Positions 1-4,553 of a DNA stretch of 5,352 bases are shown piece by piece. The notes beneath the pieces are model-generated. The model was not told the DNA's origin, searched no databases, and saw only the letters and a list, made by a program, of their open reading frames with translations. This stretch comes from Flavobacteriaceae bacterium (GTDB lineage: Bacteria; Bacteroidota; Bacteroidia; Flavobacteriales; Flavobacteriaceae), in contig NVSL01000015.1 of NCBI GenBank assembly GCA_002401215.1, positions 24,430-29,781 of the forward strand, given 5' to 3'. The first letter of the stretch is position 1. The number at the start of each line of letters is the position of its first letter. A program made the translations under genes and the position numbers.

Positions 1-1
1 A

Positions 2-466
2 GAAATTCAACCAAAAGACAATGAGCAAATTGCAAAAGTAATTCGCGAAGTCTTGATAGAATTTGGCGTACCCAAAGTTGGAACTGCTTATGAAGATAAA
101 GCCTTAGACTGTATGTTTGAAACTTATAGCTCCCCAAAAACTCAATTCTTTGTAGTCGAAAAAGAAGGTGTTATTTTAGGTGGAGCAGGGATTATGAAAC
201 TCAAAAATTGCAAAGAAAATATCTGCGAATTGCAAAAAATGTATTTTTCTGTGGATGCGCGTCAAAAGGGATTGGGTGCTAAAATGATACAAACTTGTCT
301 TGAGAAAGCAAAAGAATTCGGCTTTGAAAAATGCTATTTAGAAACACTCCCTTATATGAAAGGCGCCAGAAAATTATATGCCAAAGTAGGATTTAAATCT
401 TTGGACAAACCCTTGGGTGATACCGGTCATTATAGTTGTAATATGTGGATGTTGAAGGAGCTGTAG
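2..466 (+). CDS. GNAT family N-acetyltransferase, 5' end outside the window
   Basis: This is the 3' part of a GNAT acyltransferase, a family that moves an acetyl group from acetyl-CoA to an amine; the substrate cannot be told from sequence. The frame is open to the left edge. The 17 codons before the TTG at 53 read like a normal GNAT N-terminus (IQPKDNEQIAKVIREVL), so that TTG is an internal leucine and the true start lies upstream. 154 residues are visible. The acetyl-CoA pyrophosphate-binding loop, R/Q-x-x-G-x-G/A, is RQKGLGA at visible residues 87-93, preceded by the strand ELQKMYFSV. The later segment with YLETLPYMKGARKLYAKVGF matches the C-terminal GNAT motif, in which an aromatic residue follows the helix. 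The ending looks intact. The stop codon TAG at 464-466 falls inside the first unit of a heptamer repeat. prmC starts 75 bases downstream with no clear promoter between them, so co-transcription is plausible. Confidence 0.88.
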   Translation, partial: EIQPKDNEQIAKVIREVLIEFGVPKVGTAYEDKALDCMFETYSSPKTQFFVVEKEGVILGGAGIMKLKNCKENICELQKMYFSVDARQKGLGAKMIQTCLEKAKEFGFEKCYLETLPYMKGARKLYAKVGFKSLDKPLGDTGHYSCNMWMLKEL

Positions 467-524
467 GTTGTAGGTTGTAGGCTGTAGGCTGTAGGCTGTA
501 GGCTGTAGGCTGTAGGCTGTAGGC
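462..524. repeat. Heptamer tandem repeat, 9 copies
   Basis: Nine uninterrupted 7-bp units are present: two TGTAGGT followed by seven TGTAGGC, 63 bp in all. The first unit supplies the TAG stop codon of the acetyltransferase gene, and the array ends 17 bases before the prmC ATG. The near-perfect identity of the units suggests recent expansion by slippage. A change in copy number would not alter either protein but would change the spacing in a probable GNAT-prmC transcript. Confidence 0.97.
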
Positions 525-541
525 AAAATAAAAAATTAACA

Positions 542-1480
542 ATGAATTTAAAAGAACTCAAACAACATTTTATAGCAACCCTCTCCTCAATTTATCCAGC
601 AGAAGAAATTGAGAGTTTTTATTTTTTGTTGCTAGCAGCGATTCTCAACTTAAAGAGGATTGATGTTGCGTTAAATCCTCAGAAAGAAATCGTTAAAGAC
701 GACTTGCAAAAACTAAATATTTCGCTAGAAAAACTACAACAAGAAATTCCGATACAATATATAATAGGTAGCACCGAGTTTTTTGGATTGCCTTTTAAGG
801 TTGATAAAAATGTGTTGATTCCACGACCAGAAACTGAGGAGCTAGTTGATTGGATTATTTCGACTACGCTCAACACCCCAACCAACAACCAACAACCAAC
901 AACTATTAACATTCTTGATATCGGGACAGGAAGTGGCTCTATCGCCATTTCTTTAGCCAAGAATTTATCGGATTCAAAAGTATTTGCTTTAGATATTTCT
1001 GAGAAAGCATTGACGATTGCCAAAGAAAATTCGGAACTAAATAAGGTTTCTATTGAGTTTATTCAACAAGATATTTTGACTTTAGAAGATAACGTCTTTG
1101 CGAGTGTAACGAAGCAATCTGCTTTTAATTATGAGGTTACTTCATCGCAAACTCCTCGTAATAATGAAGTGAAACTTGATATTATTGTAAGCAATCCACC
1201 TTATGTTCGTGAGTTGGAAAAAGAAGAAATCAACAACAATGTTTTAGAATATGAACCACATTTAGCCTTGTTTGTCGATGACCAAAACCCACTATTATTT
1301 TACAATGCTATTGCTGATTTTGCAAAAACAAACCTCAAACCAAACGGTCAACTTTTTTTTGAAATCAACCAATATTTAGGAAAAGAGACTGTTGACTTAC
1401 TCAAACAAAAAGGGTTTAAAAATATAGAACTCAGAAAAGATATTTTTGGAAATGATAGAATGATAAGAGCACGAGTCTAA
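542..1480 (+). CDS. prmC: Peptide chain release factor N5-glutamine methyltransferase PrmC
   Basis: PrmC (HemK) is a cytoplasmic enzyme that uses S-adenosylmethionine to methylate the glutamine of the GGQ motif in release factors RF1 and RF2, which improves translation termination. An N-terminal helical domain (about residues 1-85) contains the family segment IPIQYIIGSTEFFG (69-82), followed by LIPRPETEELVDW (92-104). The Rossmann methyltransferase domain has SAM motif I, DIGTGSG (126-132), and the catalytic, glutamine-binding NPPY (218-221). The C-terminus GNDRMIRAR is also typical. At 312 residues it is about 25-35 longer than usual PrmC (E. coli 277). The excess lies in two loops: a low-complexity stretch around 110-121, and residues 185-209, encoded by a palindromic element. 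Both keep the frame and spare the catalytic motifs, so the enzyme is probably active. The ATG at 542 has only an A-rich upstream stretch and no Shine-Dalgarno sequence. No promoter was seen directly upstream. Confidence 0.95.
   Translation: MNLKELKQHFIATLSSIYPAEEIESFYFLLLAAILNLKRIDVALNPQKEIVKDDLQKLNISLEKLQQEIPIQYIIGSTEFFGLPFKVDKNVLIPRPETEELVDWIISTTLNTPTNNQQPTTINILDIGTGSGSIAISLAKNLSDSKVFALDISEKALTIAKENSELNKVSIEFIQQDILTLEDNVFASVTKQSAFNYEVTSSQTPRNNEVKLDIIVSNPPYVRELEKEEINNNVLEYEPHLALFVDDQNPLLFYNAIADFAKTNLKPNGQLFFEINQYLGKETVDLLKQKGFKNIELRKDIFGNDRMIRARV
879..902. repeat. CAACCAA heptamer repeat inside prmC
   Basis: Just over three perfect copies of CAACCAA (24 bp) occur inside the prmC coding region. 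They encode an Asn/Gln/Pro/Thr-rich linker (TPTNNQQPTT) between the N-terminal domain and SAM motif I. The unit differs from the TGTAGGC array upstream but has the same 7-bp period. This loop varies in length among PrmC proteins as I remember them, so the repeat is probably tolerated. Confidence 0.85.
1094..1168. repeat. Palindromic repeat element inserted in frame in prmC
   Basis: This is an imperfect inverted repeat. The outer arm TTGCGAG (1098-1104) faces CTCGTAA (1155-1161), and the inner arm ACGAAGCAATCT (1109-1120) faces AGGTTACTTCAT (1134-1145); both contain a few mismatches or G-T pairs. The left half resembles the ATTGCGAGTGAAGCGAAGCAATCT-type palindromic repeat that I recall from many bacterial genomes, including Bacteroidota. 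The stretch translates without a stop as part of PrmC (about residues 185-209: FASVTKQS ... TPRNNE) and accounts for much of that protein's extra length. About 75 bp is a multiple of three, so the frame is kept. The exact ends are inferred. Confidence 0.7.
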
Positions 1481-1565
1481 TTAAAATTCACTTGACTTTT
1501 TTATAAAAAAACACTAGCTTCGCTTATTGTTGGATATAACTAATTGAAACTATTCATATCCTATC

Positions 1566-1578
1566 GTTGCCAGTAATT
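1566..1578. repeat. Left copy of the inverted repeat flanking katA
   Basis: GTTGCCAGTAATT here is the reverse complement, 12 of 13 bases, of AACTACTGGCAAC at 3158-3170, two bases after the katA stop. The two copies enclose only the catalase gene and its promoter region. The bases directly before TTGCC are ATCG (1563-1566), the same four bases that end the palindrome downstream of katA (3285-3288). Confidence 0.85.
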
Positions 1579-1626
1579 CAAATAACATAGTTTTTAGTTA
1601 TGAATATATAAAAACAATCAATTTAA

Positions 1627-1661
1627 TTGATGACAACTTCACGAACACCTTTGTACCTTTA
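1627..1661 (+). promoter_or_regulatory. Candidate katA promoter, Bacteroidota type
   Basis: TTG at 1627-1629 could be the -33 element. Two overlapping -7 candidates follow: CACCTTTG at 1646-1653 (spacer 16, the TTTG half perfect) and TACCTTTA at 1654-1661 (spacer 24, final G missing). Either would give a short leader before the ATG at 1678. Neither is a full consensus match. No OxyR- or PerR-type operator was recognised by eye. Confidence 0.4.
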
Positions 1662-1677
1662 ACCAAATAATAAGATT

Positions 1678-3156
1678 ATGTCAAAAAATAAAAAAATTAC
1701 CACAAGTACGGGTTGCCCAGTAAATCATTATGAAGACACCCAAACAGTAGGAGAAAGAGGTCCTGCATTATTACAAGATTTTTTTTTACAAGAAAAATTA
1801 GCACAGTTTAATAGAGAACGAATTCCAGAAAGAATTGTACACGCTAAAGGAACAGGGGCTTTTGGTAAATTTACAGTAACTCACGACATTTCTAAATACA
1901 CCAGAGCAAATTTATTTTCTGAAATAGGAAAAGAAACAAAATTATTTGTGCGTTTTTCTACCGTTGGAGGAGAAAAAGGTTCGGCAGATACAGAAAGAGA
2001 TCCAAGAGGTTTCGCAGTAAAATTCTACACAGAAGAAGGTAATTGGGATATTGTAGGGAATAATACACCCGTATTTTTCATAAAAGATGCTAAAAAGTTT
2101 CCTGACTTTATTCATACACAAAAAAGAAACCCAAAAACAAACTGTAAAGACGCTACAGCAGTTTGGGATTATTGGTCGTTAAACCCTGAAAGCTTACACC
2201 AAGTTTTAATATTAATGTCAGACAGAGGAACGCCTGATGGTTATAGACATATGAATGGTTATGGAAGTCATACTTTTTCATTAGTAAATAAAGATAACGA
2301 GCGTTTTTATGTGAAATTTCATTACAAAACAAAGCAAGGAAACAAAACATTTACAGATGCTGAAGCAACAGAATTAAAAGGTACTGACCCTGATTATTCT
2401 CAAAGAGATTTAGTAAATGCTATTGAAAATGGTGATTTTCCAAAATGGGCATTAAAAATTCAAATAATGACCCTAGAGGAAGCAAAATCTTTTCAATGGA
2501 ATCCTTTTGACTTAACTAAAATTTGGCCACATTCAGATTTTCCATTAATGGATGTAGGAGAAATGGAATTAAATGAAATCCCTGAAAATTACTTCCAAGA
2601 TGTTGAACAAGCAGCATTTGCTCCTTCAAATTTAGTTGATGGAATTGGTTTTTCGCCAGATAAAATGCTACAAGGACGAATTTTCGCCTATCCAGATGCA
2701 CAACGTTATAGAATTGGAGCAAATTATAATGCCTTACCTGTAAACAAATGTCCGTATGCAACAACCAATTATCATAGAGACGGAACAATGCGTTTTGATG
2801 GTAATGGCGGAAGTTCTCAGAATCATTTCCCCAATAGTTTTGATGGTAATTATATAGATGATAAACATAAAAGTCCTTCTTACGAATTAGACAGTAATGA
2901 AGTTGCTTATTTTGATAGAAACTTAAATGATGACGACCATTATTCTCAACCAAAAGGACTATTTGAAGAAGTAATGACAGAAGCACAACAACAAAATACA
3001 ATAAGTAATATTGTAGGTGCAATGAGTGGAATTGATAGAGAAAAGAAAGATGAAATTATCAACCGTCAGTTATGTCATTGGTTTAGAGTTAGTCCTAAAT
3101 TAGGTGCAGGAATTGCTAAAGGGTTGAATGTGAATATTGATGAATATATGAAATAG
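1678..3156 (+). CDS. katA: Monofunctional heme catalase KatA (small-subunit clade)
   Basis: This catalase converts two hydrogen peroxide molecules to water and oxygen, using heme b, in the cytoplasm. At 492 residues it has the length of small-subunit (clade 3) catalases and lacks the C-terminal flavodoxin-like domain of large ones. The distal catalytic histidine is H55 in RIPERIVHAKG (48-58). The catalytic asparagine is N128 in VGNNTPVFF (126-134), 73 residues later, as in bovine catalase (H74/N147). The proximal heme-ligand tyrosine is Y338 in GRIFAYPDAQRYR. Other family segments are RFSTVGGEKGSADTERDPRG (92-111) and YGSHTFSLVN. No signal peptide is present. The start is supported by the usual N-terminus and by the promoter candidates just upstream. 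The gene ends TAG TAA. By hand count AGA encodes 15 of its 22 arginines, against 2 of 10 in neighbouring trmD. With the flanking inverted repeats, this hints at separate acquisition. Confidence 0.97.
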   Translation: MSKNKKITTSTGCPVNHYEDTQTVGERGPALLQDFFLQEKLAQFNRERIPERIVHAKGTGAFGKFTVTHDISKYTRANLFSEIGKETKLFVRFSTVGGEKGSADTERDPRGFAVKFYTEEGNWDIVGNNTPVFFIKDAKKFPDFIHTQKRNPKTNCKDATAVWDYWSLNPESLHQVLILMSDRGTPDGYRHMNGYGSHTFSLVNKDNERFYVKFHYKTKQGNKTFTDAEATELKGTDPDYSQRDLVNAIENGDFPKWALKIQIMTLEEAKSFQWNPFDLTKIWPHSDFPLMDVGEMELNEIPENYFQDVEQAAFAPSNLVDGIGFSPDKMLQGRIFAYPDAQRYRIGANYNALPVNKCPYATTNYHRDGTMRFDGNGGSSQNHFPNSFDGNYIDDKHKSPSYELDSNEVAYFDRNLNDDDHYSQPKGLFEEVMTEAQQQNTISNIVGAMSGIDREKKDEIINRQLCHWFRVSPKLGAGIAKGLNVNIDEYMK

Positions 3157-3157
3157 T

Positions 3158-3288
3158 AACTACTGGCAACAAAGTATAAAAACAATAGCCGAAATAGTAG
3201 TAAATAGGAACATTGTAGCCCGCAATAATATTAGTAGAAAATTGAAAAATTCTGCTTCCGAAATCGGCTACTATTCTCATACAAATCG
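3158..3288. repeat. Large imperfect palindrome after katA (attC-like)
   Basis: This fills most of the katA-trmD gap. It opens with AACTACTGGCAAC, the inverted copy of the sequence upstream of katA. Next is an arm at 3174-3192 (GTATaaaaacaaTAGCCGA) that matches the reverse complement of 3264-3282 at 15 of 19 positions, with blocks GTAT and TAGCCGA perfect at both ends. The loop of about 71 bases includes the small palindrome CCGAAATCGG (3258-3267). The outer right arm expected after ATACAAATCG is absent here but present at 1567. The total length is within the known range of integron attC sites. The folded RNA could also serve as a katA terminator or 3' stabiliser. Confidence 0.6.
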
Positions 3289-3305
3289 ATAAGCGTCTCT
3301 CAAAA

Positions 3306-3336
3306 TTTTGCACTTCTAAAAAACAAACTATCTTTG
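3306..3336 (+). promoter_or_regulatory. trmD promoter, full TTG-N18-TAnnTTTG match
   Basis: TTTTG at 3306-3310 is followed by an 18-base spacer and TATCTTTG at 3329-3336, a full match to the Bacteroidota primary sigma factor consensus (-33 TTG, -7 TAnnTTTG). The -7 element ends only four bases before the trmD ATG, so transcription would start at about 3340-3341. Confidence 0.72.
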
Positions 3337-3340
3337 CCCA

Positions 3341-4018
3341 ATGCGAATAGATATTATTACCGTTTCTCCAGAATTGATTCAAAGTCCGTTTGAATACTCC
3401 ATCATAAAAAGAGCAATTGACAAGAATTTAGTCGAAGTTCATTTTCATAATTTACGTGATTATGCACTCAATAAATATGGCAAGATTGACGACTATCAAT
3501 TTGGCGGTGGCGCGGGTATGGTATTGATGATTGAGCCTATTGACAAATGTATTTCTAAGCTACAAAGTCAACGCAACTACGACGAGATTATTTATATGAC
3601 TCCTGATGCACCGACCTTAAATCAGGCGACTGCCAATTCACTTTCGATGGCAGAGAATATCATTATTCTAACGGGTCATTACAAAGGCGTAGATCAACGT
3701 GTCCGTGACAAATTTATCACCAAAGAAATTTCTATTGGCGATTATGTGTTGAGCGGCGGAGAGCTGGCTGCAGCGGTTTTATGTGATGCTGTTATTAGAT
3801 TGATTCCCGGTGTTTTGGGTGATGAAACCTCTGCCTTAACAGATTCTTTTCAAGATAATTTATTGTCACCCCCTGTTTATACACGCCCTTCGGAGTATGA
3901 CGGAATGAAAGTTCCTGATATTTTACTTTCTGGAAACTTCCCAAAAATTGATGAATGGCGAACTCAAAAGGCATTAGATCATACAAAAAATATCCGTCCA
4001 GACCTGTTAGATGATTAG
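3341..4018 (+). CDS. trmD: tRNA (guanine-N1-)-methyltransferase TrmD
   Basis: TrmD uses S-adenosylmethionine to make m1G37 next to the anticodon of tRNAs that read CNN codons and some others, which prevents +1 frameshifting; it is usually essential. It is a SPOUT-class, trefoil-knot dimer in the cytoplasm. At 225 residues it has a normal length for the family. Visible motifs are [13 protein letters not shown] (50-62), the knot segments [11 protein letters not shown] (111-121) and [13 protein letters not shown] (129-141), and ALTDSFQ (165-171), where D168 corresponds to the catalytic Asp169 of E. coli. PPVYTRP and [13 protein letters not shown] follow, then the C-terminal IRPDLL. GHYKG in place of the proteobacterial GRYEG is usual in Bacteroidota. 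The start at 3341 is the only plausible one: no in-frame start lies just upstream and the next ATG is codon 60. Unlike in E. coli, it is not in a rpsP-rimM-rplS operon here. Confidence 0.97.
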   Translation: MRIDIITVSPELIQSPFEYSIIKRAIDKNLVEVHFHNLRDYALNKYGKIDDYQFGGGAGMVLMIEPIDKCISKLQSQRNYDEIIYMTPDAPTLNQATANSLSMAENIIILTGHYKGVDQRVRDKFITKEISIGDYVLSGGELAAAVLCDAVIRLIPGVLGDETSALTDSFQDNLLSPPVYTRPSEYDGMKVPDILLSGNFPKIDEWRTQKALDHTKNIRPDLLDD

Positions 4019-4037
4019 CAATCACCATATTGATCTA

Positions 4038-4072
4038 TTAAGCTATTTCACATTTTTTTAGCTTAAATTTTT
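4038..4072 (+). terminator. Possible weak terminator after trmD
   Basis: The perfect 8-bp inverted repeat TTAAGCTA (4038-4045) and TAGCTTAA (4059-4066) encloses a 13-base T-rich loop and is followed by a run of five T (4068-4072), 20 bases after the trmD stop. The stem has only two GC pairs, so any terminator would be weak. The T-run also overlaps the -33 element of the next promoter. Confidence 0.4.
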
Positions 4073-4098
4073 GAGTTTCAATAAATTTACTATATTTG
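4069..4098 (+). promoter_or_regulatory. Promoter of the DUF2853 gene
   Basis: TTTTG at 4069-4073, a 17-base spacer and TATATTTG at 4091-4098 match the Bacteroidota -33/-7 consensus. Transcription would start near 4102-4104, leaving a leader of about 37-39 bases before the ATG at 4141. Confidence 0.65.
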
Positions 4099-4102
4099 AA
4101 AC

Positions 4103-4114
4103 CCTCTTAGGAGG
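4103..4114 (+). promoter_or_regulatory. Shine-Dalgarno-like AGGAGG in a small hairpin
   Basis: AGGAGG at 4109-4114 is a perfect anti-SD complement, unusual for this phylum. It lies 26 bases before the ATG at 4141 (too far) and 2 bases before an in-frame TTG at 4117 (too near). CCTC (4103-4106) can pair with GAGG (4111-4114) around the loop TTAG, at the very 5' end of the predicted mRNA. Its function is unknown, and it may be chance. Confidence 0.3.
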
Positions 4115-4140
4115 AATTGCTAACTAAAAAGAACCCCCAT

Positions 4141-4491
4141 ATGAGTCAGTTCTACCAAAAAATCGACCAGTACAAAAGCGCAATGCTAAACTTAGGCATT
4201 GAGTGCGATCAACAATTATTAACTGCTGTTACCAAAGGATTAGGTCCTTCTATCTATAAAGTAGAAGCCGAAATTGTTTCTGGAAATTGTGCAGCAGAAT
4301 TAGAAAATGTAAAAAAGAATTTCTTAGGTAAAAAACTCGGCCTTTTTGATTCTCACAAAATAGACAATGCTATTAAAACGGTGATTTCTAAAATGGGAAG
4401 TTCTAATAATTGTAGATATCGTGCTATTTTTTATTACTTACTGGTTAAAGAATTAAGCAAGGAATATATCTATTTCGAAGAAGCTTCTTAA
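4141..4491 (+). CDS. DUF2853 family protein, function unknown
   Basis: This is a small protein of 116 residues that I recognise as DUF2853, a family common in Bacteroidota and some other bacteria with no established biochemical role known to me. Conserved-looking segments are the N-terminal helix, TKGLGPSIYK (31-40), the middle VKKNFLGKKLGL, and RYRAIFYYLLVKEL near the C-terminus. It is lysine-rich and mostly helical in appearance. There is no signal peptide or membrane segment, so it is probably cytoplasmic. I chose the ATG at 4141 because family members begin close to MSxF. An in-frame TTG at 4117 would add eight residues (LLTKKNPH counted as codons) but sits only two bases after AGGAGG. 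The gene has its own consensus promoter and converges on the minus-strand gene to its right, with 62 bases between the two stops. Confidence 0.85.
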   Translation: MSQFYQKIDQYKSAMLNLGIECDQQLLTAVTKGLGPSIYKVEAEIVSGNCAAELENVKKNFLGKKLGLFDSHKIDNAIKTVISKMGSSNNCRYRAIFYYLLVKELSKEYIYFEEAS

Positions 4492-4507
4492 AAAAGTAGG
4501 CAATATT

Positions 4508-4530
4508 CAGTCGCAGTTTACAGTCGCAGT
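4508..4530. repeat. CAGTCGCAGT direct repeat between convergent genes
   Basis: Two perfect copies of CAGTCGCAGT (4508-4517 and 4521-4530) are separated by TTA. Each is itself CAGT-CG-CAGT. They fill the middle of the 62-base gap between the convergent DUF2853 and yaaA-like genes. No terminator hairpin was found in that gap. Confidence 0.9.
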
Positions 4531-4553
4531 CTTAAATCCTATAATCATGTTTC

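Larger units (their letters stand above)
1567..3288 (+). mobile_element. Putative katA gene cassette (attC-like unit, no integrase)
   Basis: This interval behaves like one transferable unit: a 5' end TTGCCAGTAATT, a promoter region, a single gene (katA), and a large imperfect palindrome ending in ATCG. In integron cassettes recombination cuts G|TT, so the linear unit starts with TT and ends with G, and the full attC palindrome exists only when the ends are joined. That is the pattern here: joining 3288 to 1567 restores GTTGCCAGTA, which pairs with TACTGGCAAC at 3161-3170. The core does not fit GTTRRRY after GTT, and no integrase or second cassette is seen. An alternative is a non-autonomous element with terminal inverted repeats. 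The inference rests on geometry alone. Confidence 0.45.

Noticed and set aside
53..55. TTG at 53 as the start of the acetyltransferase
   Set aside because: Upstream in-frame codons encode a typical GNAT N-terminus, so the gene begins before the window.
462..524. CRISPR-like array
   Set aside because: The 7-bp units are directly adjacent without spacers, so this is a simple tandem repeat.
679..1023. Open frame on the minus strand inside prmC
   Set aside because: It lies opposite a well-supported prmC and its translation shows no recognisable domain. The same holds for minus-strand frames at 2153-2350, 2516-3022, 3116-3382 and 3795-4028.
1497..1510. TTTTTTATAAAAAA palindrome after prmC as a terminator
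   Set aside because: It has no GC pairs and no usable loop, and it is expected by chance in such AT-rich DNA. It is not strong enough to call.
1566..3170. katA as a classical insertion sequence or composite transposon
   Set aside because: There is no transposase gene and no target duplication directly outside the 13-bp inverted repeats. The cassette-type reading explains the palindrome better.
4117..4140. Extended DUF2853 start at TTG 4117
   Set aside because: It is two bases from AGGAGG, which is too close for initiation, and family members begin near the ATG at 4141.
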